Below, one piece after another: positions 1 through 10,725 of a stretch of 64,000 nucleotides of DNA; positions within the stretch are counted from its first letter, which is position 1; each line of letters opens with the position of its first letter. Source of the stretch: Schistosoma mansoni (taxonomy: Eukaryota; Platyhelminthes; Trematoda; Strigeidida; Schistosomatidae); assembly GCF_000237925.1 (NCBI RefSeq), contig NC_031501.1, positions 7,394,212 to 7,458,211 of the forward strand, given 5' to 3'. Below the pieces are notes generated by a model. The model did no database searches. It saw only the letters and a list, made by a program, of their open reading frames with translations, and had not been told where the DNA came from. The position numbers and the translations under genes were made by a program.

Positions 1-51
1 ATAGAGGGATAGTTGCTCGATATTCCGAGTTGATTGAATTTAGAGATGTAC

Positions 52-344
52 ATGATAAGACTATAATTTATGGACGAACCACTCAGATATAAAATGACTG
101 GTCTTGGATTTTAGCGCGAAATTAATTCATCCATTTGGCCAAATAAGGCTTCGGCATTTTTGGTGATGTCAGTTCGTGATGAAAACTTTAAATCTAATTC
201 CTAACCCTAACCACCAACTGTAATTCAAAATTCTAATTCCTCACACTGATTTATAACCCTCATTTTTTCCTAGTTAGTAGGTGGACATTCTCAAAGTCAC
301 TTCAGCGTCGCCCAAAGGTCATCCATAAATTGTATTCTTATCAT
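52..344. repeat. Merlin-like MITE with terminal inverted repeats
   Basis: The segment is bounded by 26-bp inverted repeats (52-77 and 319-344) that differ at three positions. They share the core ACTATAATTTATGGAC with the ends of the larger Merlin-type element at 6785-7535. No coding capacity is seen, so this fits a short non-autonomous derivative. No clear target duplication was found, so exact ends are uncertain. Confidence 0.55.
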
Positions 345-810
345 GCACACCATTCGATACCAGCTCCGTTATATGGAGAGCCAGTCAGGAGTAACCAGAC
401 GTGAAGGTCAATCGATGGCAATGAGAAGTGACCAGAAGGACAAGTGTATATATATATATTATTCGATATCAATATACTTTCTCATCCGCTCTTGTGTTCT
501 CATTCGAGTAGTCAGATGGAGATTAACGCGTAGAACGTCGTGTATCAGTAACATATTCCGGACTCCACCCATCACAACACTCGGTGGTCTACAGATTAAA
601 CATCCATACACAAAACAGAAGGTCCTGGATTCGATCTCCTATGGTGGAGTTTTGGTTGAACGAAACCGCTATCCACCTTTTTTCTAGTTTCCAGTGGTTG
701 TTTAACTAAGATCATTCCCTGATATTCGTGTCAATTTGCCTTCATAGTTTTTAGTAAAAGAAAAACAACTTAATTTTCGTAAAAATTTTACCTAAACAAA
801 CAAAAATACG
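345..810. other. Non-coding stretch with a tRNA-like patch
   Basis: No credible gene is seen. Around 580-650 there is an A-box-like stretch (GGTGGTCTACAGATTAAA) followed by a B-box-like GGATTCGATCTCC and then a T run near 676-683. This resembles the head of a tRNA-derived SINE. The 114-residue reading frame over 343-687 has no domain and crosses this patch. Confidence 0.35.
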
Positions 811-1275
811 TTTGAAATTTAAATAATTCTAATGTTTCGTCCAGCTAACTTGTCTGGACTTCTTCAGGGTAATGATGAAAATCAAAATCATCAAAGAAAT
901 ATGTAGTGTTTTTGTTGAGTCGGCTTCTAGAGAACTTCGACGGAGCCTCCAGAGGCCCAAAAAGGAGCCGAAGAGCCCCAGCCAATCAGAGTACGATGGA
1001 ACATTCTAGGGTTCCAACGTGGTGTGCTACTATTGGTCGGTAGCATAATATGTCGTTAATGGATTGGCTGAAATATAATGTTGTTTTAACATACGCTAAC
1101 ATCTATAAATACCCATGATTTTCTGTACAGGATTGAACCCCGGAATAAAGTGTTTCTCTCATACTTGTGCCTTCTCTCTGGTGTTCAAGTCGCTGAGTAG
1201 TTCTAGCCTATGGTTTACCAGAATAGCTTAGAAAACGAATAAAGCGTTCAATCGACGAGACGTATCAGTTTTTTT
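811..1275. mobile_element. Penelope-like element terminal segment (pLTR-like)
   Basis: Bases 815-870 are the reverse complement of the terminal region of the PLE at 6028-6085, so the two lie in inverted orientation. Bases 880-1275 contain CCAAT-like and TATA-like (CTATAAATAC) motifs and end in a T run that resembles the PLE 3' end near 6085-6120. PLEs are known to carry terminal repeats (pLTRs) in direct or inverted arrangement. Related promoter-like segments lie at 13700-14050 and 20380-20670. Fossil. Confidence 0.45.
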
Positions 1276-1565
1276 TAACAATCCTATCAAAATCTATACT
1301 ACGTTAAACCAATCAGGATTGTTTAGAAGAATTGTTTGAAAATGTGAAAAACATTTCGGAGCGAATTAATCTAACGAAGGAAATAGAGTTCGTCGACCAC
1401 AAACTAGCATTTCTCGGTTGTTTGTTTGAGTGAAGACATAATAATAATAAGTTGAAAATAAATGTATTCAGGAAATCAGCACATTCAGAGAGATACTTAG
1501 ATTTTGGTTCGGCTCATCCATTATGTACGAAAGTCACAGTTGTTAAAAATTTAATTAACAGAAGG
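1276..1565 (+). mobile_element. PLE reverse-transcriptase C-terminal remnant, left of a LINE insertion
   Basis: Translation gives the weak but familiar end of a PLE reverse transcriptase, with a NLTKEIEFVDHKLAFLG stretch of the kind that follows the palm domain. The PLE GIY-YIG part resumes at 3531, after an RTE LINE. The likeliest reading is one PLE copy split by the LINE. The copy is an old, broken fossil. Confidence 0.5.
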
Positions 1566-3530
1566 AATGGATCTCTATGGGAACCCTGGACAAAATTCAA
1601 GAAAGGAAGAACAAGAAACTAGCAATTAACAACAACCGAACACGAGCAGAGAAAGTCAAAGCACAAGCAGACTACGCAGAAGCAAACAAGGAAGTGAAGA
1701 AAAGCATTAAAGCCGACAAGCAGAAATACATGGGAGAACTAGCAACGGTGGCGGAAAAAGCTGCAAGAGAAGGGAATATGAGACAACTGTGATACAACGA
1801 AGAAATTGGCAGGGAGATATAGCAAACCAGAGAGACCAGTCAAGGACAAAGAAGGAAAGACAATCACTGAGATTCAAGAACAGAGGAAAAGATGGGCAGA
1901 ATACTTCGAGGAACTGCTGAATAGACCAGCCCCATTGAATCCACCGAACATCGAAGCAGCACACACTGACCTTCCTATAGATGTCACTCCACCAACGATC
2001 GAAGAAGTCAAGATGGCCATCAGACAAATCAATAGTGGGAAGTTGACAGGACCTGACAATATACCAGCTGAAGCACTGAAGTCAGACATTGAAATAGCTG
2101 CAAATATTCTTCACCTTCTATTCAAGAAGATTTGGGAAGAGGAACAAGTACCAACGGACTGGAAAGAAGGATATTTCATCAAGATACCAAAGAAAGGAGA
2201 TCTGAGCAAATGTGAAAACTACAGAGGCATCAGTTTGTTATCAGTACCAGGAAAAGTTTTCAACAGAGTGCTGCTGAATAGGATGAAAGACGCAGTAGAC
2301 GCCTAACTTAGGGATCAACAGGCTGGATTCCGTAAGGATAGATCGTGCACAGACCAGATTGCGACACTACGGATCATCGTTGAACAATCAGTTGAGTGGA
2401 ACTCATCACTATACGTCAACTTCATCGACTATGAGAAGGCGTTTGACAGCGTGGATAGGAGAACATTATGGAAACTTCTTCGACACTATGGAGTTCCTGA
2501 AAAGATTGTCAACATTATCGAAATTTCATACGATGGACTACAGTGCAAAGTCGTGCATGGAGGACAGCTGACAGATGCATTTCCAGTAAGGACCGGAGTC
2601 AGACAAGGCTGTCTACTCTCCCCATTCCTCTTCCTTCTAGTGATTGACTGGATTATGAAGAATTTGACATCTGAAGGGAAATACGGAATACAATGGACAG
2701 CTCAGAATCAATTAGATGATTTGGACTTCGCAGATGACCTAGCCCTCCTCTCTCATACACACGAACAAATGCAGATGAAGACCGCAAATGTAGCAGCAGC
2801 CTCCGCATCGATAGGCCTCCACATTCACAAAGGAAAAAGCAAGATTCTCAAATGCAACACGGAGAACACCAACCCAATCACACTTGATGGCGAAACTCTG
2901 GAAGAGGTGGAAACATTCAAGTACCTGGGGAGCATCGTTGATAAACAAGGAGGATCGGATGCAGATGTAAAGGTGAGGATTGGCAAAGCAAGGGCAGCAT
3001 TTTTACAATTGAAGAATATATGGAACTCAAAACAACTCTCAACCAATTTCAAGGTCAGAACCTTTAATATGAACGTCAAGACAGTCCTACTGTATGGAGC
3101 TGAAACGTGGAGAACTACTACGACCATCATCAGGAAGGTACAAGTATTTATAAACAGTTGTCTACGCAAAATACTCAACATCCATTGGCCGGATACTATC
3201 AGTAACAGCGTTTTATGGGAGAGGACAAACCAGCTTCCAGTTGAAGAGGAAATTAGGAAAAGACGTTGGAAGTGGATCGGACATACATTAAGGAAATCAC
3301 CAATATGCATCACGACTCAATACCTAACTTGGAATCCGGAAGGGAAGCGGAAAAGAGGAAGGCCAAAGAACACACTACGCCGGGAAATAGAAGCAGATAT
3401 GAAAAGGATTAATGGCAACTGGAAAGAACTGGAAAGGAAGGCTCAGGACAGAGTTGGATGGAGAATGCTGGTGAGCGGCATATGCTCCTCGACGATGTGG
3501 TAACAGACGTAAGTAAGTAAAGTAAGTAAG
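1566..3530 (+). mobile_element. RTE-clade LINE, 5'-truncated, nearly full reverse transcriptase
   Basis: This non-LTR retrotransposon reads from a position after its endonuclease domain to its 3' end. Visible parts are a basic linker (about 1577-1792), the RT fingers with ENYRGISLLSVPGKVF (near 2213-2260), palm motif [13 protein letters not shown] (near 2422-2457), motif [16 protein letters not shown] (near 2596-2640) and catalytic motif [10 protein letters not shown] (near 2728-2754). The C-terminal [12 protein letters not shown] and [15 protein letters not shown] blocks are typical of schistosome RTE elements. The end is followed by a short TAAG-rich tail (about 3510-3530). The copy is dead: there is a stop at 2304-2306 and a frame break near 1790, and the APE endonuclease is missing. 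It sits inside a PLE. The exact subfamily (SR2, SR3 or another) is not certain. Confidence 0.88.
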
Positions 3531-4108
3531 TTAAGCTTGTTATAGATAAGGAAGACCAACAATATGGATTGAATAGGATTTTGTCTACACTGAGGGATAA
3601 CAACTACCCAAAGGAGTTTTTAAAGAAGATTGTTAGAAATGAAAGAAAAGCTAAACTAGAATGTGTGCAAAAAGATTGGAAGTCTACTGTAGTCATCCCA
3701 TACCGTAGTGAAACATCGGAAGAAATCAAGCGGATTTTAAACAAACATGATATAAGAGTGTATTTTCGGACGTGTGACAGTAAAAGTTCGGCGTTGGTGA
3801 AGGTTAAGGATAGGTTACCAAAGGAAGAACAACAAAATATTGTCTATGAGATCAATTGTCATGATTTTAATGCAGCTTATATTGGAGAAACATCCAGACA
3901 ATTGAATGTAAGGTTGAAAGAACACAAACACTGTTTAAAAAATGTTCTCAAAACTTCGGTTGACATAAGGAAACTTGAGAATAAGTCTACGATAGCGTTA
4001 CATGCGTTAGAAATAGGACACATGATTAATTTTGAAGGGACCAAAATACTTCAGAAAGGTTTCAACACTCATAAAGAATTATTGACAGCAGAAGAACTGT
4101 ATATATGA
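3531..4108 (+). mobile_element. PLE C-terminal GIY-YIG endonuclease region
   Basis: A reading frame of about 179 residues (3569-4108) contains the GIY-YIG-type block IVYEINCHDFNAAYIGETSR followed by RLKEHK, then a conserved helix ending LHALEIGHMINF. This is the C-terminal endonuclease of Penelope-like retroelements. The same block is repeated at 5732-6058, so two copies of the tail are present. It is the right-hand part of the PLE interrupted by the RTE LINE. Fossil. Confidence 0.8.
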
Positions 4109-4977
4109 ACGAAAAAGAACACCCTGAACCGAAAGGATGGTATTTAACTAGCAACTACTTAGCAGGTATTCGTCAACAAGTAGTTGGACCCATTCTTTAT
4201 TCAACCTGTCCACTTCACATGCATCGTTATTTCGACTGAAATTAATCTGGGATATTTTAGCAATACAATTATGTATTTGATGGTTTTCATTTTACATGTA
4301 CATCGATGATTCAGAAACAATTTCAACCTTCAATAAATTAACACCTAATATCAACTATTAATAACTAAATCTTGACCCACATATAACTGACTCATGTTAT
4401 CCTATTTACTAAAGTCAACATCTAAATAGGATTGGATTAGCACAGTACAGATATGATTTGATTGTTAAAGACTACACATTTCTTTGACTTGTAATCTGTG
4501 ATTATGTGAAGACATGTGTTTATGAACAAGTGTAGAATAGTTTGGGAAGTAATCATGTTACAATTTGAACTGACGTCTGTGGATAAATCGGTACCTTACT
4601 AAATCACTTTCATCGTAATACATTGCACAGTCACATAAATAGTTATGGTTTGATTCCTCATGGTGATGTGTTCGTTTGAGTCCAGTTTGTTTGATCATCG
4701 TGTTCGTTTGAGCACGTTGAATGATGCTTCGTTTTGATTGGTATGACATTTGAATGTTGCGATTTCGCACTGTTTCGTCTTTGAAACTTGTTCGTATCTG
4801 TTTCAGTTTGTGGATGTGCACATTGTAATTTTCTGTACCGAAACGTTTCTCCGTCAGTCTGTGCACATTTCTCTCTTCAAACTCTATCTCTCTCCACATC
4901 TCTTCATCTGCACATCTGTACATCTATGCATCTATACATCTCTCTCTTGCTTTCTCCCTCTCTCTCCCTCTCCCTCA
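4109..4977. other. Unassigned non-coding stretch ending in a TC-rich run
   Basis: No gene, tRNA or recognised repeat is seen. The last 120 bases before the gap are rich in CTCTCT and CATCTATACAT words, which suggests a low-complexity tract that broke the assembly. Confidence 0.5.
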
Positions 4978-5731
4978 NNNNNNNNNNNNNNNNNNNNNNN
5001 NNNNNNNNNNNNNNNNNNNNNNNNNNNNNNNNNNNNNNNNNNNNNNNNNNNNNNNNNNNNNNNNNNNNNNNNNNNNNNNNNNNNNNNNNNNNNNNNNNNN
5101 NNNNNNNNNNNNNNNNNNNNNNNNNNNNNNNNNNNNNNNNNNNNNNNNNNNNNNNNNNNNNNNNNNNNNNNNNNNNNNNNNNNNNNNNNNNNNNNNNNNN
5201 NNNNNNNNNNNNNNNNNNNNNNNNNNNNNNNNNNNNNNNNNNNNNNNNNNNNNNNNNNNNNNNNNNNNNNNNNNNNNNNNNNNNNNNNNNNNNNNNNNNN
5301 NNNNNNNNNNNNNNNNNNNNNNNNNNNNNNNNNNNNNNNNNNNNNNNNNNNNNNNNNNNNNNNNNNNNNNNNNNNNNNNNNNNNNNNNNNNNNNNNNNNN
5401 NNNNNNNNNNNNNNNNNNNNNNNNNNNNNNNNNNNNNNNNNNNNNNNNNNNNNNNNNNNNNNNNNNNNNNNNNNNNNNNNNNNNNNNNNNNNNNNNNNNN
5501 NNNNNNNNNNNNNNNNNNNNNNNNNNNNNNNNNNNNNNNNNNNNNNNNNNNNNNNNNNNNNNNNNNNNNNNNNNNNNNNNNNNNNNNNNNNNNNNNNNNN
5601 NNNNNNNNNNNNNNNNNNNNNNNNNNNNNNNNNNNNNNNNNNNNNNNNNNNNNNNNNNNNNNNNNNNNNNNNNNNNNNNNNNNNNNNNNNNNNNNNNNNN
5701 NNNNNNNNNNNNNNNNNNNNNNNNNNNNNNN
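4978..5731. other. Assembly gap (754 N)
   Basis: Run of N. Because the right edge resumes inside the PLE GIY-YIG region, the gap may hide the 5' part of a second PLE copy. Confidence 0.99.
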
Positions 5732-6120
5732 AAGGATAGGTTACCAAAGGAAGAACAACAAAATATTGTCTATGAGATCAATTGTCATGATTTTAATGCA
5801 GCTTATATTGGAGAAACATCTAGACAATTGAATGTAAGTTTGAAGGAACACAAACAGTGTTTAAAAAATGTTCTCAAAACTTCGGTTGACATAAGGAAAC
5901 TTGAGAATAAGTCTGCAATCGCGTTGCATGCGTTAGAAACGGGACACATGATCAATTTTGAAGGGACCAAAATACTTCAGAAAGGTTTCAACACTCATAA
6001 AGAAAGATTGAAAACAGAAGCGCTGTATATATACCCTGAAGAAGTCCAAACGAGTTAGCTGGACGAAACATTGGAATTATTTAAATTTCAATCGCTGAGA
6101 CTGTATCAAATATATTTTTT
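5732..6120 (+). mobile_element. Second PLE tail with GIY-YIG region and terminal repeat
   Basis: The segment is nearly identical to 3815-4108 (the NIVYEINCHDFNAAYIGETSR-type block) and continues through a stop into a terminal sequence whose reverse complement is at 815-870. The terminal sequence contains a hammerhead-like word order: CTGAAGA at 6036-6042, a GTCC/GGAC stem, then GAAA at 6065-6068. PLE termini are known to carry hammerhead ribozymes, but helix I is not convincing here. Fossil. Confidence 0.75.
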
Positions 6121-6489
6121 TTTCACATATAATGACTTCTCTATACTCGGCGCCCAATTTTTTTTCAAGCTATTCGTTCTAACCTTAACAAATATTCGTA
6201 TAAAAAAAATACGTTTTTAAAAAGTCACATTTCACTTGTACCCTATCACGATGTCTATAAACAAAGAAGATGGGGAAAAACACAATGTGGAATTATGTCT
6301 CATCTTCTAATCAAAAGAACAAGAAACAAAAACTGAATAATGAAGAAAATCTCTGTTTCTTATAATGAAATATCCTATTGTTTTTAATGATTGACACAAT
6401 TTGGAAAGTTTTTTAATGATTACTTGTAATGTCTTTCAAGTTTCACATAATACAATTGACTTAGTTAATTAACTAATTGGAAGTACTTT

Positions 6490-6780
6490 AAAGGACTTGT
6501 TATAATGTTTGGTGCATACTACTTATGTGGACAGATATAAGTAGTATGTAGCAATAATCGGTAGTGTAATGACTGACATTAGAAGTTTGAATTGAAGAGA
6601 ACAGGAAGGGAAATAGAGAGAAAATCTAATCACACCGTAATTGGAAGAAATATGAAGCACTTACAGGAAAGCTTAGGGAAAATGTACAAATAAAGTGTGG
6701 TTTATGAAAGCACTCTGTAATTTTGGATTCAATATTAAATTGTTTTCCCTACACAAGTTCTTCATTCTCTACATATGTGC
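6490..6780 (+). repeat. PAL repeat (palindrome-bearing family), copy 1
   Basis: The copy contains the hairpin TACTACTTAT...ATAAGTAGTA at 6517-6551 and an adjoining purine-rich body shared with the copy at 56090. Eight copies with this hairpin are seen in the window. The terminal TGTAGTG/CACTACA ends in the best copy (49252-49550) could mean a solo LTR or a MITE; the class is not settled. Confidence 0.5.
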
Positions 6781-6784
6781 TGAA

Positions 6785-7535
6785 GGCGAGACTATAATTT
6801 ATGGACGACCTTTGAAAGAATCTTGAGTGACCTTGAGAAATGTTAACCAATCAGTAAACAGACAGCATGGAGTAAAAAATATATTATACAAAACCAAATA
6901 ATTAAAGTGGATACACTTCTTTCATATGGTCCAAAAACCTGTCAAGGTTAGAAAAAGGTTCCAAAATCGTAGAGGAACTCATCCATATGGAGCCAATTAT
7001 TATATAATAGTTGGTCTCTGGAGCCATGATAAGGTCACGAAAACCCTCTCAGCCTCGACCACATAGCTTCATTATTGTTTGCGTGTACTCTGGTTGCATA
7101 AGTTAATCATTTTTATTATGGATATGTCCCTACAATACTCGTACCACTGAACAACCGAAGCTTCAGTAACATCTAAAAATATTGCAGCCAATGTTACTGG
7201 TGCCTTTATTATACAGTTCGCGACAATTATTATAATATGCCTTAGTCTCAATCTGGATCGAGCGATAAAGGTTCCCATTCTTCCTTCAACATATACTACA
7301 TCGAACGACAACATCACGGTAGTCTGAACAAGGTCTACAAGTCATTTAATACTCGTAATTACAAATAGAGCAACTTCTTAATAGTTTCATTTGTTGTAGC
7401 TGCTTAGTTGTCAAGTCTTCTTTAAAATCCTCTGTAAACCGATCGTACATGAGCATCAGGTACTGAAATCGGCGCCGTGACCTTGAAATCCCTCAAACGC
7501 TTCTGACTGATTTGTCCATAAATTATACTCTCGCC
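6785..7535 (-). mobile_element. Merlin-type DNA transposon, truncated
   Basis: The 22-bp ends GGCGAGACTATAATTTATGG (6785 onward) and its inverted counterpart at 7514-7535 differ at one base. Between them, minus-strand 7072-7317 encodes the block AAIFLDVTEASVVQWYEYCRD, which resembles the helix-turn-helix and adjoining region of Merlin/IS1016 transposases. Further down, WLHMDEFLYDF near 6970-7010 resembles the LDEF-W motif at the end of that family. The element is about 750 bp and has lost the centre of the gene and the catalytic block, so it is inactive. Merlin elements are known in schistosomes. The flanks show only a weak possible 8-bp duplication. Confidence 0.6.
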
Positions 7536-7742
7536 GTATTAAATTTCAGTCAAAGGTAACTGTTACCATTTGATATGAAGTATAACTTGGTAGTTAAACA
7601 TGTATGTTGACTAATCAATGAGATGATGTAGTAGTAAATCTGTTGTGTAGTAAATTATTGCTTGAATTTTCTTTCCTTAATGAAACCACGGACAACTTTT
7701 CAATATTCTTATTTACATACATACATATGAGGTATTTCTTCT

Positions 7743-8270
7743 TCCCCAAATGCCCTGGTACAGCCGAGAGTGGGGAAAGTCCGCTCACCCTCTTCAAATG
7801 CTCTCACATGGCCATGCGTATATAGCCTCTGCCAGGGAAGGACTACTCACTGCCTTCTCGTGGCATTACTGTTGTTTACGAAATTAAACAGACGAAAAGC
7901 GAATTTCCGACGCTATAACCGGGTTCACGGACACGGCGCGTCCACCTATGAAAGTTGGAAAACCCTGATTTCAAACCAATGGTGTACATGGTCTGACTCC
8001 AGTATCCTGAGAGAACAAATGGTGTATGAATCAATCGTTGGTCACCGTCTACCATGGGACTGCATCTCCTCACGATGCTCCACTGCCTTGTGGATCAGAC
8101 CTTTAGGTGAAAGGTTCCGGTTGTGGTCCCCTAATAAAACCACCTATTTCGGTTTTGGCCCACGGGCAGTATCACAGCCCTCACACAAATCAAATGAGAT
8201 TTGTGTGGCGCATATATATCTGGTGCTTGTTCGTATCAATATTTATGTGTTTAAATAAATAAATAAACTT
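7743..8270 (+). repeat. R520 dispersed repeat, copy 1
   Basis: A full-length copy running from CCCCAAATGCCCTGG to the tail GTGTTTAAATAAATAAATAA. At least eight other full or partial copies lie in this window, in both orientations. The AAAT tail and 5'-truncated copies suggest retroposition by a LINE. Reading frames inside (for example 7770-8258) recur from copy to copy but carry no known domain, so they are not called as genes. Confidence 0.8.
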
Positions 8271-8424
8271 TGTGATATAAAACTGACTGATTTGAGAGTA
8301 GTGTGTTGTTTTAATTAACCTCACATGATCTTCCTTCATACATGCCTTCCTACTTTGTCTTTTCAAATCCTATTGTGAACGTTCAATGTCTCATGATCAT
8401 TGTGTTGTAAGTGAGAACTCAGGT

Positions 8425-8645
8425 TGCGAAGACCAATTTATTGTTTAATAAAAGATTACAGAATGTTCTTGTATAATATGAAAACTACACATTAAATACT
8501 TCATTTGCACATCTTCCATCAAGTGTCTTTTATAAACTTCATCCCTTCATTCTTGTTTTTGTTACAATTACTCACTGTATACATTCCTGAATGGTGTTAC
8601 ATACTACTTATATCTGGTGGTATAAGTAGTAAACTCCAAATTTGT
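8425..8645 (-). repeat. PAL repeat, copy 2
   Basis: Minus-strand copy containing the hairpin TACTACTTATATCTGG...TATAAGTAGTA (about 8607-8636). Its body matches the copies at 10110 and 34635 (the CTTCCATCAA-type and TTCATTCTTGTT-type words). Confidence 0.45.
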
Positions 8646-9137
8646 TGTAATATTATTTCGATTCTTTTTCTGTTTTATCATTTTAAGTTGGTCTGATCGT
8701 GCTAATATGGTAACGACAACTTAGGTTAACGCATTCATGAGTCAAGCTCCATATGGATCATAAGTGACTAACTTTTAGTTTTAAATACCATTTTTAAACC
8801 GGAAAATATATGGAATTTTCTTGTTAACAAATCAAGTTAGTGGGAAATTGATATGTCAGTCTTTGAAGATTGAATGCATTAAAATGGTAATTCTGTTTTC
8901 GCAATGTGAAGATATTTATACAGGACTATTGCCTGGATTCAATATTTAAACGTCAAACTAGTCAGCATCATTGTTACTTTGTTAATTGGTTGGAGATAGT
9001 CGGCAAGAAATTATACATAATCTACGCTTCGCTTTATTTATCACTTATCAGAATAGTATATCTACGATTTTGAGAGAACTAATATTTTCATAGTTGAAAT
9101 CATGAGTCAATTGAAGCTAGACCACCATGGAAACCCT

Positions 9138-9194
9138 GGAAGCACTGGATGGTCGTTTCGTCCTATTATGGGACTCCTCAGCAGTGCTAATCCA
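9138..9194 (-). ncRNA. Hammerhead ribozyme motif (H2, minus-strand half)
   Basis: On the minus strand the order is GCACTG, CTGAGGA, a helix II of GTCC/GGAC with loop CATAATA, then GAAA. A short helix III follows, then a CATC/CAGTGC junction, so CACTG and CAGTG can form helix I. The core residues are intact, but helix III is imperfect. Confidence 0.6.
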
Positions 9195-9655
9195 TGATCC
9201 CGCACTCACGAGATTCGAACCCAGGATCTACTAGTCTCGCTCCGGAGCACTTAACCGAGAGACCACTGATCTGGCCGGTATCCAATGGTGTTAATGTCTA
9301 ACTTCAACCAATCCACGAAGTTTGAGCAACCGTTCACCAACTGTCTTCAGTGAGTTGATATCTCTACAACAAACTCGGTTGAACTCCACTGGTCATTGCT
9401 TCCCACTATAAATAAAGGAAAATATCTCTTGGAGTCAGTCACTAATGAGCTTATGCATATAGATCAGAAGGGGTGTTGTGGAGAATTTAGTATTTTTCAC
9501 TGAAGATAATTGGTGAACGGTCGCTCAAAATCGTGGATTGTTTGAAGTTAGACATTAACACCATTGGATACCGGCCAGATCAGTGGTCTCTCGGTTAAGT
9601 ACTCCGGAGCGAGACTAGTAGATCCTGGGTTCGAATGTCGTGAGTGCGGGATCAT

Positions 9656-9714
9656 GGATTAGCACTGCTGAGGAGTCCCATAATAGGACGAAACAGCCGT
9701 CCAGTGCATGCAGG
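9656..9714 (+). ncRNA. Hammerhead ribozyme motif (H2, plus-strand half)
   Basis: GCACTG precedes CTGAGGA; helix II is GTCC/GGAC; then GAAA, a short helix III CAGCCG, and GTC directly before CAGTGC. Helix I can form from GCACTG with CAGTGC. Core is intact, with a mismatch in helix III. Confidence 0.6.
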
Positions 9715-10109
9715 TTTTCGATGGTGGTCTAGCTTTAATTTACTCATGAATTCAACTATGAAAATACTAAATTCTCCACAAAACCCCTTCAGAACTAATA
9801 TTCCCAGGAAGATTCAAAACCAACTCACATAACTCTATAGTCTGAGACGTTACCACAAATTTATCCAAGATACAACTGATATCTTTTAGATTGAAGTAAT
9901 TCAATGAGCACTAAATCACTAGAAAATCAAGATATTGGTCACTATTCCATAACCAATCATTTTTTGATCATTCTTGCTTATTGATCAGATTTCATTTATT
10001 AGTTATCTTGACAATTAGATTGATTTTTGTGTCATTTAGTAGCATATAGGCTTGTGTAACTGTGACATAAAACGATTATCTAATGACATTTGAAAAAGTA
10101 CGTCAATTA

Positions 10110-10345
10110 GAATCTATGCAAAAGAAATGTGAAAGTAATGAAATTCATATGCATATCTTCCATCAATTGTCTCTCATAGACTTCATCATTTCTCTATTGT
10201 TGTTGTTATTATTATAATTACTCTCTGTTTATATTTCTGTTCTGTTCAATCCTATCTTCTTAACCTTCTGCTACTACTAGGCGTTTTATTTCTGATTGGT
10301 GTTACATACTACTTATGATGACAGATATAAGTAGCATACAGCACA
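10110..10345 (-). repeat. PAL repeat, copy 3
   Basis: Minus-strand copy with the hairpin TACTACTTATGATGAC...ATATAAGTAG (about 10306-10333). Confidence 0.4.
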
Positions 10346-10553
10346 TATCGATTATCCATTTTATCTGTAACAAAAAATTATTTTGAATCTAACAATTACT
10401 TTTGTTTCCGTTTCTCAGCCTAGAGGGTAAAATTTTCTGAACGGAAAGCATAATTTAACCGACAATTCATTAAATGACACATATTTTTTTTCAAAGATAA
10501 ATGCATAACAATTAAGTGGACGTGATAAACAGTCGTAATTAATTATTGCGTTT

Positions 10554-10665
10554 TTGATGGTGTTTTGTTCTCTGAGCTGGATAGTTTGGTTGTGGAGTTT
10601 TCGTCGTTATTCTGAACAACATCATCAGCACAAAATTCAGGTAGAATTGTTGCGTGTTCGTTGAT
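10554..10665 (-). repeat. FBE repeat, copy 1
   Basis: Contains CTCTGAGCTGGATAGTTTGG and GAACAACATCATCAGCACAA, the two marker words of this family. Other copies are at 29820, 33110 and, as an inverted pair, at 59415-59860. On the minus strand the sequence reads like the end of a coding frame (VVQ..DE.STT). It may be a PLE terminus, but this is unproven. Confidence 0.4.
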
Positions 10666-10725
10666 CATCAAATTGTAGTTAGTTAAACCAAAAAAAATAT
10701 TTCAAGTTAAAAGTGATATCTGTTT

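Larger units (their letters stand above)
9080..9835. repeat. H2 hammerhead SINE foldback element (two inverted halves)
   Basis: Bases 9096-9300 and 9540-9765 are inverted copies of one another. Each half contains TATGAAAATACTAAA-like ends, a hammerhead core, and a tRNA-like head with an A-box-like GTGGTCTCTCGGTTAAG and a B-box GGTTCGAAT. A spacer of about 240 bp separates them. The outer ends read as TAGTTGAAATCATGAGTC and its complement. Transcribed as one RNA this would form a long hairpin with a ribozyme in each arm orientation. Confidence 0.75.

Noticed and set aside
3569-4108. The GIY-YIG frame as a host DNA-repair nuclease
   Set aside because: It is flanked by PLE sequence, duplicated at 5732-6058, and its extension matches PLE C-termini, not a host SLX1-type protein.
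4750-5831. Reading frames of 270-350 residues across 4932-5831 and similar ones at 52512, 56852 and 62190
   Set aside because: They run through N gaps; the apparent length is an artefact.
9096-9765. Repeated, spaced and partly palindromic units that might suggest a CRISPR array
   Set aside because: The spacing is irregular, the units are far longer than CRISPR repeats and the genome is eukaryotic. They are H2 SINE halves.
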